Shown here in pieces: positions 34,615 through 44,123 of a stretch of DNA of 64,000 bases (the first letter of the stretch is position 1; each line of letters opens with the position of its first letter). Source of the stretch: an uncultured Bacilli bacterium (lineage in GTDB: Bacteria; Bacillota_I; Bacilli_A; RF39; UBA660); assembly GCA_934102055.1 (NCBI GenBank), contig CAKOSE010000001.1, positions 62,001 to 126,000 on the forward strand, given 5' to 3'. The notes under the pieces are model-generated. The model was given only the letters and a program-made list of their open reading frames with translations. It was not told the DNA's origin and ran no database searches. Both the position numbers and the translations under genes were made by a program.

Positions 34615-35586
34615 TTCTGATTCTTTTAACATATTAGTAATTAGTATTCCATAACCTTTATGGGGATTATCTACTACTACGTGTGTTACTGCTCCTACTA
34701 GTTTGTTATCTTGGATGATTGGTGAGCCACTCATGCCTTGAACTATACCGTTTCCTTTGGATAATAAGGCTTCGTCTGTTACTTCAAATAGTATATTTTT
34801 AGTTTTGTGATTTTTATCTATACTTAAGATGTTAATTTCAAAATTTTCTTTATTTTGTCCTTTAATTACTGTTTTAATGTAGGCTTTTCCTGTTCTTATG
34901 TTATTAGATATGGGCATTAAATCTTTTTCGTTGTATTTTCTGCTATAAGTACCATATATGCCAGTTTGATCGTTTTTATCTATTGTTCCATATATATTAT
35001 TTTCGTCATAGATAGCATTTTTTTCTCCAACTGTTCCTCTTTGTGCTTTTTCTATACCTGTTACGTTAGAAGAGAAGATTTTTCCATCTTTAATTTCAAA
35101 CTTTGTCATTGTTGTTTGATCTTGAATTTCATGGCCTAATGCTCCAAATCTGTTAGTAGTTGGGTCAATAAAGGTAAGTGTTCCTATCCCTACTATGCTA
35201 TCTTTTACATATAAACCAGTTTTATAAACGTTATTATCTTTTATTAATTTAAGTGTTGTTTCATTTACTTTATTTTTACGTTTATAAGTTATTTTTAGAG
35301 ATTTTTTATTATTAAAATGATCTGATAGATCAGTTATCCCATGAATAACAGTGTCATCTACCTTAATAATAGTATCTCCGATTTTAAGACCTGAAGCTCT
35401 TCCTGGTGATGAACCTCCTACATTATAGAAGCCTACAACGAGTACTCCACTTGATTTTACTTCTATTCCTACGTTTTCTCCTCCGGGTATTACACTATTT
35501 GAATAAGCATATGCAGTAAATGGTATACTAAGTATAGTTAAGAAAAGAATCATCAATAGTTTGTTTTTAAAATTTTTAAAAATCAT
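34606..35586 (-). CDS. spoIVB: SpoIVB-type S55 serine peptidase
   Basis: 326 aa. Signal-anchor (residues ~9-27), PDZ domain (residues ~40-115, GSSPGRASGLKIGDTIIKVDD) and S55 peptidase domain with the catalytic His in FGALGHEIQD and catalytic Ser in GMSGSPI (about residue 286). In Bacillus SpoIVB is secreted between the forespore membranes and triggers sigma-K activation by cleaving SpoIVFA. No spoIVF or sigK gene is in the window. Both catalytic motifs are intact, so the protease should be active. Its substrate here is unknown. AAGGAG precedes the ATG. Confidence 0.92.
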   Translation of the reverse strand: MIFKNFKNKLLMILFLTILSIPFTAYAYSNSVIPGGENVGIEVKSSGVLVVGFYNVGGSSPGRASGLKIGDTIIKVDDTVIHGITDLSDHFNNKKSLKITYKRKNKVNETTLKLIKDNNVYKTGLYVKDSIVGIGTLTFIDPTTNRFGALGHEIQDQTTMTKFEIKDGKIFSSNVTGIEKAQRGTVGEKNAIYDENNIYGTIDKNDQTGIYGTYSRKYNEKDLMPISNNIRTGKAYIKTVIKGQNKENFEINILSIDKNHKTKNILFEVTDEALLSKGNGIVQGMSGSPIIQDNKLVGAVTHVVVDNPHKGYGILITNMLKESEKE

Positions 35587-35662
35587 TTTACCAACTCCTT
35601 AAACAAACTACATTATTATTATCTACAAAATAGGACAATTTATTTTATATAAAAATTGGAAG

Positions 35663-35688
35663 AAAAAAAGCATTAGTTTTGCTTTTTA
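35663..35688 (-). terminator. Terminator of the sugar operon
   Basis: AAAAAGCA (35665-35672) pairs with TGCTTTTT (35680-35687) at the end of the glycosyltransferase gene. It is A/T-flanked on both sides. Confidence 0.65.
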
Positions 35689-38411
35689 GAATTAATAAAC
35701 ATATGTATAGAAAGAATAATTCCTCTATTTTTTATGTTTAGTAGGTTTCTTTTTAATCTCCATATAATGCTTTTTTGATCTTTAGAGTTATCTATATTAC
35801 AAATTGGTTCATATTTTAAGCTTTTATCTAAAATATCTATATATTTTTTGTATAAAATTCCAACTTCGTAATAATTTTTTCTAAGCTTTTCATCATTAGT
35901 TACTAGGTTAATTATTGTATCTAATTCTTCCAACTTTTGATTGTCTGTATTTTGATTTTTATTATTTTTTTCTGTATTTGTTAAGGTGTTGTTGATTGCT
36001 AGAAAACTATATTTTTTTGATAAATTAATATATAATAATATATCATTTTGGTAACATTCTTCTTCTGTAAATGCTTCTTTTTTAATCATTACTGTTGATA
36101 AGTTTATATAACAATTTTTTATTAGTTCTTTAGAGCATTTTCCATTAAAAATACTAGTATTTATTTCTTTTGGAGTGTTTTCTTCGACGATGTTATAATT
36201 TGTATGAGAAAAGGTTTTATCGTCTCTTAGCATTTCTGTTAATTGGATTAATAACTTGTCTTTATGAAATGTGCTGTTTGAATCTAAAAATGATATATAA
36301 TCTCCGGTTATATCTTTTATGCATTTAAGAGTTAGTTCTTGTTTATTTTTGGGTTCTTTAAATTGAAAATATTTTATTTTTTTATTATTTTTAATGTATT
36401 CTAAAAGTTTAGTATTGTCCTCGATATAATTATTATCTATTACGATTAGTTCCCAATTAGTAAAACTTTGTTGTTCTACTGATTTTATTGATTGTATTGT
36501 TTTTTCTATATCATCATCGCAAAAAAGAATTATAGATATTTTAAATTTTTCAAGTTCATTTTTAACGTGTTTTTCTATATATTTGATGGCTCCTTCATAG
36601 TTTGTTTTTCTAAGAGAAGTTTGAAAACTAATATCAAATTTTAAACTTGTTCCTCTATATTTTTCTTTTATTTCTATAGGAATGTCTTCATATATTTTTA
36701 TCCATAATTTATTACATTCTGGTATGGTGTTTTTATTTTTTTGTGTATCTTGATTTTCATGAACTCTATATTTGGCTAGAGGTTTATCTACATGATAAAA
36801 TTTATATTTATATAAAATTTTATTCCAATATTCATAGTCTTGAGTTGTTTTATATTTTGTTTCAAATAAACCGTTTTCATCAAAGACTTTTTTTGGTATT
36901 AAAAGGGTTATACCATTTATGTTTCCGTTTATTACGGAGTATTTATCTTGTTTTATTAAGTCTCTGTGCCAGCGGATGGAACTTCTATAAATTATGCCAT
37001 CTTTGTCCATTACATCGTTATCTGAATATAAAATTATATTTTTGTCTTTTTCTTTTGCTAGATATTTTATTTGGTCTTCAATTTTTGTTTTATAATACAT
37101 ATCATCATGAGAGAGCCAAGAGAAGTATTCCCCTTTCATGCTTTTTATTGCAGTATTAAGTGCTGATGCAACTCCCCCATTTTTCTTTTTTATGTATTTT
37201 ATCTTGTCTTTGTATGATTTTATTATTTCATGTGTTTTATCAGTACTTCCATCGTTAACTACTATTATTTCTATATTTTTATATGTTTGGTTAAGTGCAC
37301 TATCTATTGCTTCTTTAACATAGTTTTCCCCATTATAGACAGGGATTATTATGCTGACTAAGGGATTAAATACTTCATTTTCTTTTTTTGGATGATAGTT
37401 TTCTATAAAGTATTTAGTGCTTACGATTAGATTATCATAATTTTTATAATTAAAGTTTGAATTATCGAAAAAGTATGAATGATATAAAGAGTGTTTATAT
37501 ACTTCGAGTAGATCTTTACTTATTTTTTCTAGACCATTTCTAAAATGATTTGTAAATTCTATTTTTTCTTCTTCTGTTTTTAATTTTTTAACTGAAGCGA
37601 AGAAAAATGTCAAGCAGTTGTTATAGAAAAATATTCTTGAAAATTCTTCATTTTTCTTATAAAAATACTTCATTGTTTCTATTACAGAATCCAGAGTTCC
37701 TAAGTATGAATCAAGGGTCTTACAAGATGATAATTGTGTTTGAGGATGCATTCTGTAGTATTTAAATAAATTAGGGATATATATTATTTTTTGAGATTCT
37801 TCGATGATTGGCAAAATAGCCATTAAATCATTTGCGTGTTTTCCTTTGTAAGGATGTTTTTGTAATAGTTCTTTTTTTATTATTTTGTTTGAACTCGAAG
37901 CACAAGCCCAGTGTCCCATTAAAACTTGTTTTTTTAGTTCGTGAATAGAATCTGTGTTTTTTTCTATGCTCATGGTGCTAGTATAGATATTATCTTCATA
38001 AATGGAAGCTTTTTTTATTTTTTTCTCATTATGATAAATTGCAATATCTGATACTACAATATCTGCATTTGTTTTTAAAGCTTGATATAACATTTTTTTA
38101 TAGAAGTTTTTATCTACAAAATCATCAGAGCTTTGTACTCCAATATAGGTTCCCCTAGCCTTACTAATTCCTTTTTCTAGAGTTTTAGGGCATCCTAAAT
38201 TTTTTTTATTTTTGAAAATTCTTATTAGTTTTTTATATTTTTTATTTTGATTTTTCCATTTTCTTACTTTAGATAGGGATTTGTCAGTAGAACCGTCATC
38301 TATTACTATTATTTCTACGTTCCCTTTTATTCCTTTTGTAATACTATTTAAACACTCTTCTATATATTCCTCATGATTATACATTGGAATTACTATGCTT
38401 AGATCTTTCAT
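35673..38411 (-). CDS. Three-module GT2 glycosyltransferase
   Basis: 912 aa. Three GT-A domains in a row: module 1 (residues ~1-330) with IVIPMYNHEEYIEECLNSI and SSDDFVD; module 2 (~340-600) with SIIIPVYNGENYVKEAIDSA and SHDDMYY; module 3 (~610-800), more divergent, with the metal motif reduced to DSNST, so it may be inactive or have different specificity. Such multi-domain enzymes polymerise or branch repeat units of wall polysaccharides in the cytoplasm. The ATG at 38411 is chosen because AAGGAG lies 8 bases upstream. Last gene of the operon that begins at 41345. Confidence 0.85.
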   Translation of the reverse strand: MKDLSIVIPMYNHEEYIEECLNSITKGIKGNVEIIVIDDGSTDKSLSKVRKWKNQNKKYKKLIRIFKNKKNLGCPKTLEKGISKARGTYIGVQSSDDFVDKNFYKKMLYQALKTNADIVVSDIAIYHNEKKIKKASIYEDNIYTSTMSIEKNTDSIHELKKQVLMGHWACASSSNKIIKKELLQKHPYKGKHANDLMAILPIIEESQKIIYIPNLFKYYRMHPQTQLSSCKTLDSYLGTLDSVIETMKYFYKKNEEFSRIFFYNNCLTFFFASVKKLKTEEEKIEFTNHFRNGLEKISKDLLEVYKHSLYHSYFFDNSNFNYKNYDNLIVSTKYFIENYHPKKENEVFNPLVSIIIPVYNGENYVKEAIDSALNQTYKNIEIIVVNDGSTDKTHEIIKSYKDKIKYIKKKNGGVASALNTAIKSMKGEYFSWLSHDDMYYKTKIEDQIKYLAKEKDKNIILYSDNDVMDKDGIIYRSSIRWHRDLIKQDKYSVINGNINGITLLIPKKVFDENGLFETKYKTTQDYEYWNKILYKYKFYHVDKPLAKYRVHENQDTQKNKNTIPECNKLWIKIYEDIPIEIKEKYRGTSLKFDISFQTSLRKTNYEGAIKYIEKHVKNELEKFKISIILFCDDDIEKTIQSIKSVEQQSFTNWELIVIDNNYIEDNTKLLEYIKNNKKIKYFQFKEPKNKQELTLKCIKDITGDYISFLDSNSTFHKDKLLIQLTEMLRDDKTFSHTNYNIVEENTPKEINTSIFNGKCSKELIKNCYINLSTVMIKKEAFTEEECYQNDILLYINLSKKYSFLAINNTLTNTEKNNKNQNTDNQKLEELDTIINLVTNDEKLRKNYYEVGILYKKYIDILDKSLKYEPICNIDNSKDQKSIIWRLKRNLLNIKNRGIILSIHMFINSKKQN

Positions 38412-38425
38412 ATTTCTCTCCTTGT

Positions 38426-39532
38426 TTATTTTTTCCATATATTTTTATTGATATAGCTTGTGTAACTAATAATAATATTTAGAACAATATCTGATATATT
38501 ATCTTTATCGTAGTCTTCTACTACATGACTTTTTTTAACTCTTGATGTTGTTATGTCAATTGCGTTTATCATGGATTCTTTATCTAAATCACTCATTATT
38601 AAAGTACCAAAATCCATTCCTTCTGGTCTTTCATGGGCTTCTCTTATTGTGATTGCTGGGAAACCTAAAAGAGAAGACTCTTCGGTTATAGTGCCACTAT
38701 CGGATATAACACAAAAAGCATTTTTTTGAAGTTTGTTATACTCGAAAAATCCTAGTGGTTTCATATAAATAATATTATCTTCGAATTTGAAGTTTAATTT
38801 TTCTATTTTTTTTCTAGTTCTAGGATGGACACTAAAAACAATTTTTTTCTTGTACTTTTTGCTTATTTCGTTTAAGGAATTTAAAAATTTAGAAAAGTTT
38901 TTATCATTATCTATGTTTTCTTCTCTATGAGCACTTACAACAAAATAATTGTTTTTTTCTAGGTTTAGTTCTTCTAATATTGTACTACTGTCTATTTGAT
39001 TTTTATAAGTGTTATATACTTCTTTCATGCTAGAACCTATTTTAAACACCATTTCTGGTTTTAGACCTTCGTTTAATAGATATCTTCTGGCATGTTCTGT
39101 TATTGTCATATTTATGTCGCTTAAGTGATCTACTATTTTTCTATTAATTTCTTCTGGAACTCTTTGATCGAAACATCTATTTCCTGCTTCCATATGAAAA
39201 ATAGGAATTTTATTTCTTTTTGCAGATATGACTGATAGACAGGAATTGGTATCGCCATATAATAAAATTGCATCTGGTTTTTCTTTTTTTATTATTTCAT
39301 CTGATAATTTTATAACATTACCAATTGTTTCTGCGGGAGTAGTTCCTGCAGCATTCATATATATATCAGGTTCTCTTAAATTTAGTTCTTCGAAGAAGAT
39401 CTTATTTAATTCATAATCATAATTTTGCCCAGTATGAACTAATATATGATTAGTAAATTGATCTAGTTTTTTTATAGTACAAGAAAGTTTTATTATTTCA
39501 GGTCTTGTACCTACTATTGTTATAACTTTCAT
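38426..39532 (-). CDS. UDP-GlcNAc 2-epimerase family (WecB/CapG-like)
   Basis: 368 aa, full family length. VGTRPEIIKLS start, then HTGQNYDYELN, YGDTNS, HMEAGNR and SDSGTITEES near the C-terminus. WecB-type enzymes turn UDP-GlcNAc to UDP-ManNAc. CapG/WbvD-type relatives epimerise C2 of UDP-6-deoxy-talose or rhamnose-type amino sugars. The neighbouring dehydratase and RmlD-like reductase point to the second role here. GGAGGAA precedes the ATG, which follows the reductase stop by 1 base. Confidence 0.9.
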   Translation of the reverse strand: MKVITIVGTRPEIIKLSCTIKKLDQFTNHILVHTGQNYDYELNKIFFEELNLREPDIYMNAAGTTPAETIGNVIKLSDEIIKKEKPDAILLYGDTNSCLSVISAKRNKIPIFHMEAGNRCFDQRVPEEINRKIVDHLSDINMTITEHARRYLLNEGLKPEMVFKIGSSMKEVYNTYKNQIDSSTILEELNLEKNNYFVVSAHREENIDNDKNFSKFLNSLNEISKKYKKKIVFSVHPRTRKKIEKLNFKFEDNIIYMKPLGFFEYNKLQKNAFCVISDSGTITEESSLLGFPAITIREAHERPEGMDFGTLIMSDLDKESMINAIDITTSRVKKSHVVEDYDKDNISDIVLNIIISYTSYINKNIWKK

Positions 39533-39533
39533 C

Positions 39534-40352
39534 TTATTCCTCCTTATTTAAAAGCATCCATTCATGCATTTCTTTTACCATAACTTCGTATGATGGAATT
39601 TTAAATTTATAGGTACTAGTATTTATGAAGCTTTTATCACACGTGACATCTTTAAAAGGAATAATATCAATATCTTTGTTAAATTCTTTTTTAAATAAAT
39701 TGAGCAAATCATACTTACTTATTTTTTTATTGTTTGTTACATGATATAAACCACTTAAATTATCTATAATTGCTTTTTCTATACTTTTAGATAATTCTAA
39801 GGTTGTTACTCCAGACCAAAAAACGTTCTTATAACCATTCACACTTTTACTACTTTCCATGAACCATTTGAATAATCCTATTCCATTTTTATTGTTATCT
39901 GGTCCAATTATGGAAGTTCTTAAAGTTAAATTATAATTATTGTTTATTTCTCCTAAAGATTTGGTCATTCCGTAAAAGCTTTTTGCATCTTTTATGTCAT
40001 TTTCTTTGTAGGAACCTTTAGTACCTTCGAAAACACAATCTGTTGAAATGTGAATAAATTTGATATTTCTTTTTTGGCATAGTTCATCCATATAATGAGG
40101 AAAATAACTATTTATAAAAATAGCATCTTTTTTATTGTCTTCAGTATTTTTGTTTAAAATGCCTATACAATTTATTATATGAGTTGGTTTAAAGTCTTTG
40201 ATAATGGTGTTTATTTTATCTATTTCTAAAGCATCATAGATATAATCTCCATTTTTTCTATCTGTACCTTTTGCTATGTAGCCTTTACTTTTGAAATAAT
40301 TTTTAACTACATGACCAAGCATTCCTTTTTCTCCGATTACTAATATTTTCAT
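39534..40352 (-). CDS. RmlD-like SDR sugar nucleotide reductase
   Basis: 272 aa. Rossmann motif GEKGMLG (residues 7-13), STDCVFEG and the YGMTK catalytic Tyr-x-x-x-Lys. It belongs to the RmlD/WbvR type and has no C-terminal cupin, which distinguishes it from CapF of the fucosamine pathway. In the WbvB-WbvR-WbvD set the reductase makes UDP-L-rhamnosamine-type sugars. This role is inferred from the gene triad. GGAGAG precedes the ATG. Confidence 0.85.
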   Translation of the reverse strand: MKILVIGEKGMLGHVVKNYFKSKGYIAKGTDRKNGDYIYDALEIDKINTIIKDFKPTHIINCIGILNKNTEDNKKDAIFINSYFPHYMDELCQKRNIKFIHISTDCVFEGTKGSYKENDIKDAKSFYGMTKSLGEINNNYNLTLRTSIIGPDNNKNGIGLFKWFMESSKSVNGYKNVFWSGVTTLELSKSIEKAIIDNLSGLYHVTNNKKISKYDLLNLFKKEFNKDIDIIPFKDVTCDKSFINTSTYKFKIPSYEVMVKEMHEWMLLNKEE

Positions 40353-40353
40353 T

Positions 40354-41345
40354 TTAACTCTCCATTTTTTTTAATAATTCTATAACTTCATCTACATTAA
40401 GTAATTTTGTGTTTTTTGAAGTGTATGCTTTATGCTCTTTGATTTTACCGTTACCATTTTTATAAAAATTGTTATAGTTTAAGTTTCTGTTGTCTATGGG
40501 AATTCTGTAAAAATGCCCCATGTCTTCTGCTCTTGAAATTTCTTCTGCGGTTACTAAAACTTCATGTTTTTTTTCTCCGTGTCTTGTTCCTATTATTTTG
40601 GTGCCAACTTTACTGTTTTTATATTTTAATATAGCTTTTGCTAGAGTGTCAATTGTGGCAGCTGGTGCTTTTTGGACGAATAAATCACCTTGTTTGCCAT
40701 TTTCAAATGCAAATAGAACTAAATCTACTGCATCTTTTAAGGTCATCATATATCTTGTCATACTAGGATCGGTAATAGTTAAAACTTTTTTATTTTCTAC
40801 TAATTCATAGAATAATGGAATAACAGAACCACGTGATCCCATAACATTTCCATATCTGGTTAAACAAATAGTAGTTTTTGAATCATTACCTAGTTCTCTT
40901 GCTTTAGAGACTGCTATTTTTTCCATCATGGCTTTACTTATTCCCATGGCATTTATAGGATATGCAGCTTTATCTGTGCTTAAACATATTATTTTTTCTA
41001 CATTGTTTTCAATTGCTGTGCTTAAAACGTTATCGGTACCTAAAACATTGGTTTTAACTGCTTCGATAGGAAAAAACTCACAAGATGGTACTTGCTTTAA
41101 AGCTGCAGCATGGAATATGTAGTTAACACCTTTCATGACACTATTTAAAGAGGCCTTATCTCTAACGTCTCCTATATAGAATTTTAATTTATCAGAATTA
41201 TATTGTTTCTTAAATCGTCTTGTTTTTTTTCGTCTCTAGAAAAGATTCTTATTTCTTTTATATCGGAATTTAAAAATTTTTTTAGAACTTCATTACCAAA
41301 AGAACCAGTTCCTCCGGTTATTAATAATATTTTATCTTTGAACAT
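40354..41345 (-). pseudogene. UDP-GlcNAc 4,6-dehydratase/5-epimerase, frameshifted
   Basis: CapE/WbvB-type SDR. Reading from the ATG at 41345 (GGAGGG upstream) gives FKDKILLITGGTGSFGNEVL (Rossmann motif), EIRIFSRDEKKQDDLR, then a stop. The next frame resumes at once with QYNSDKLKFYIGDVRD and continues to the end with HAAALKQVPSCE and YPINAMGISK. One missing A in the run at about 41205-41207 explains this: a single insertion restores a 331-residue protein of normal length. It is either a real inactivating (or phase-variable) change or a base-calling error. The enzyme makes the 4-keto-6-deoxy precursor for the next two genes. Confidence 0.85.
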
Positions 41346-41365
41346 TTTCTACCCTCCTTATATTA

Positions 41366-41393
41366 AGTATATCACGGATAATGCAAATAGCAA
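41366..41393 (-). promoter_or_regulatory. Sugar operon promoter
   Basis: On the minus strand TTGCTA (41388-41393), 16-base spacer, TATACT (41366-41371) preceded by TGA. It starts the four-gene operon from the dehydratase to the three-module glycosyltransferase. Confidence 0.6.
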
Positions 41394-41416
41394 CAAAAAA
41401 ACCTTAATATATAAGG
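41394..41416 (-). terminator. WTA locus terminator
   Basis: TAAGG/CCTTA hairpin (41402-41416) followed on the minus strand by seven T's (complement of 41395-41401). It ends the long leftward teichoic acid operon. Confidence 0.75.
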
Positions 41417-41421
41417 CTTTC

Positions 41422-44103
41422 TTAGTTTTTATGGGTTTTATCGTACTCCATAAGAGCTTTATATGCTCTTTCACAGTTTTTATTGTCTTTATGATAGAAA
41501 AATTCATCACATCTTTTTATGTATTTTTCTTCCATTTTGCAATCATTTTTAATTACTTTTATAATGTTATCTATAGTTTCGTCATAACTTTTACAATTTG
41601 GACCAAATCCATTTTTATCGTAATTAAAGTATCCTGGGTTATAATAATGAGTTTCAAAAATAGTATCAAAGTCAAAATTGGCATATACTACAGGTTTTCT
41701 TAGATAAGCAAAATCACAAGCTGATGATGAGTAATCAGTAACAATGAATTTAGATACTTTTGTTTCATATTGAGAATCAACGTCAATTGCTATATCAACA
41801 TATTCGTTTCCTTTAAAATCATCGAATTGAGCTCTGAAACTTGGATGAATACAAAATTTTATTTTTAAATTATGCTCTTTAAGAACTTTTTGTAATTTTT
41901 TATCGTTGAATAATTTATCGTAAAATTTAAAGTAATCACTTTGGGTAAATTCTTCGTTATATTCTCTTCTTTGGGTTCCTGGAATAGTAGGTCCTGCAAG
42001 TTTAGATCTCCAGCTTGGCATAAATAAAATTTGATTTTTTTCTTTCTCTTTTAGGAAAAGGTTATCGTGACGAGGTAAACCACTTTTTATTAGTTGTTTT
42101 TCTTTAAAATAATATTCGCCTTCTAAAATGCTTTTGCATTCTAAGGGACTTGTAACAACGTTTAAAGTAAAGTCTTTATTTATTCTGTTAAGCCAAGAAG
42201 AGGAGTCGTGAAGTAAAATCCCATGTGTTAAATAAATATATTTGAAACTATATAAATCTACGAAGAAAGATCTTTCTGCTCCACAAGCGTTATTAATGTA
42301 ACCGTCTGCATGGGATGAAATGAGATACTTAGCATTTAAAAAGAATAGTTTATATTTAAATGTGTGATATTTTATGACTTTCCCATATTTTTTAATTCTT
42401 TCATAGTCTTCATATCCTTTATCTATTACAAAATAACAATGTCTATTATCTGTGTTTTCTTGTGATAGTGTATATTTATATAGAGCTTCTGCATTATCTC
42501 TACCCATGAATTCTCTATCACAGAAAAGCCAAATATTTTTAGGCATAAAAGGCTTAGTAATGAAATAAATAAACCTAGTAAAGACTATTCTTATGAGAGA
42601 TAAAACTTTTAATTTTCTATTTTTTTTCTTAGAATATAAGATTCCAAACCAATATCTTATTTCTTTTTTTATTCTTCCTAGTTTATTTGGTTTTTTTGTT
42701 ATATTGATTTTGCCTTTTCCTTTTGTAACCATAAAATCGTCATGGATGTAATAACTTTTAGAAATATTGCTTATATGAGAATGTTTGATATAGGTATTTG
42801 TTACTTGATAATATTTATTATTATATTTGAAATAAAACTCTAAAACATCATTCTTTTTAAGGGGTATTGCAAGAGAATATCCTTCTTTTTTTATTATGTA
42901 CTTATCTGAAAAATAAGTGTTAAATTTTGTTCTTGGATAAGTATTTATTTCAATGTAGTCTTTTGAATTTTTTAACTTATAAAATAGTTTTATGTCATTT
43001 GATAAATGTGTTATTCTACCATCAATATAAAGGGTATTATTATCTATTTTTAAGATTTCAATTGTATTTCTTATACCTGATATTTTACATAGATTAGTAT
43101 TGTTTACCAATACATCTTCATCTTTAAAAGTTACCTTTATATTTCCTTTATTTTTTATTAATAAAGTAAGCATTTTGTAATAAGTTTTTATATTTTTTTG
43201 GTCAAGAATAACTTCGTCTTCAACATAAGTTAATAGTTTTTCGATAAGTTCTACATATTCTTTTTGTTCTTTTTCATCTAAAACATCAGTAAGACCATGT
43301 CTTATCTTCCACTGAAGATCATACATGATGAAATATTGTAGAAATTGTGGAACTTTTCCTAATTTTTTTTCATATATTTTGATTAGTTCAAGTTGGCAAT
43401 TTTTTAAGGTATCAAGATACCATTCTTTTTTTAAATGGGATGTTTGAATGGCTGATGTTTCTTCCATTCTTCTTCTGTAGTTATAAAGAGCATCAGATAT
43501 GATACCATATTTTTGTTTATCTACTAATATTTGATAAATAACTTTTGTATCTTCACTTATTTTTAAATTGGTATCAAAAGGATTGTTCCATAGTTTGTTT
43601 TTTCTTATGATACATGTTGGTATATGAAGTACTATACCACTTGGTTCTTCTTTTAAATCAATTATTCTATTTCCTGTAAATTTATAATCTAAGTGATGAT
43701 ATGTGGTGAATTTTTCGAAGAATTTGATTCTAAAGGCTACTAAATCAATTGAAGGGTTTTCGTCAAGCATCTTAATACCTTTTTTATAAGCATTTTTATC
43801 CCAAATGTCATCGCCATCAAAGAAATTTATATATTCTCCATGTGCTAGTTTAAATCCAAGATTTCTTGCTGAGGATACTCCTCCATTTTTTTTCTTTTTA
43901 TATACTATGTTATTTGGATATTTTTCTAGGTATTTTTTACAAATTCTTTCTGAGTCATCTGGAGAACCATCGTTAATTAGGATAAGTTCTATATTTTCTT
44001 CGAATCCTATTGATTGTCTAATAACACTTTTTATTGCATCTTCAAGATAATCTTCAACGTTGTATATTGGTATGATTGTTGTTATTTTATAATTTTTTTT
44101 CAT
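41422..44103 (-). CDS. GT2-TarL/TagF fusion, polyol-phosphate transferase
   Basis: 893 aa. N-terminal GT2 domain (residues ~1-230: IIPIYNVEDYLEDAIKSV, FFDGDDIWD), a middle all-beta part (~320-440), then a CDP-glycerol/CDP-ribitol phosphotransferase domain (~510-890) with THGILLHDSSSW, GLPRHDN, MPSWRS, HPSFR and DYSSSACDFAYL. Such fusions build and link WTA chains from CDP-polyols at the membrane. The tarI/tarJ neighbours suggest CDP-ribitol. The ATG at 44103 follows a G-rich ribosome-binding site. An earlier in-frame ATG lies inside the end of tarJ. Confidence 0.88.
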   Translation of the reverse strand: MKKNYKITTIIPIYNVEDYLEDAIKSVIRQSIGFEENIELILINDGSPDDSERICKKYLEKYPNNIVYKKKKNGGVSSARNLGFKLAHGEYINFFDGDDIWDKNAYKKGIKMLDENPSIDLVAFRIKFFEKFTTYHHLDYKFTGNRIIDLKEEPSGIVLHIPTCIIRKNKLWNNPFDTNLKISEDTKVIYQILVDKQKYGIISDALYNYRRRMEETSAIQTSHLKKEWYLDTLKNCQLELIKIYEKKLGKVPQFLQYFIMYDLQWKIRHGLTDVLDEKEQKEYVELIEKLLTYVEDEVILDQKNIKTYYKMLTLLIKNKGNIKVTFKDEDVLVNNTNLCKISGIRNTIEILKIDNNTLYIDGRITHLSNDIKLFYKLKNSKDYIEINTYPRTKFNTYFSDKYIIKKEGYSLAIPLKKNDVLEFYFKYNNKYYQVTNTYIKHSHISNISKSYYIHDDFMVTKGKGKINITKKPNKLGRIKKEIRYWFGILYSKKKNRKLKVLSLIRIVFTRFIYFITKPFMPKNIWLFCDREFMGRDNAEALYKYTLSQENTDNRHCYFVIDKGYEDYERIKKYGKVIKYHTFKYKLFFLNAKYLISSHADGYINNACGAERSFFVDLYSFKYIYLTHGILLHDSSSWLNRINKDFTLNVVTSPLECKSILEGEYYFKEKQLIKSGLPRHDNLFLKEKEKNQILFMPSWRSKLAGPTIPGTQRREYNEEFTQSDYFKFYDKLFNDKKLQKVLKEHNLKIKFCIHPSFRAQFDDFKGNEYVDIAIDVDSQYETKVSKFIVTDYSSSACDFAYLRKPVVYANFDFDTIFETHYYNPGYFNYDKNGFGPNCKSYDETIDNIIKVIKNDCKMEEKYIKRCDEFFYHKDNKNCERAYKALMEYDKTHKN

Positions 44104-44123
44104 AAAGACTTTCCCCCCCTTTT

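Noticed and set aside
36743..37159. Plus-strand reading frame within the three-module glycosyltransferase
   Set aside because: It is a shadow of the minus-strand gene, with no ribosome-binding site and no domain pattern.
41203..41703. Plus-strand frame crossing the dehydratase start
   Set aside because: It runs antisense to two genes and through the terminator and promoter at 41366-41416.
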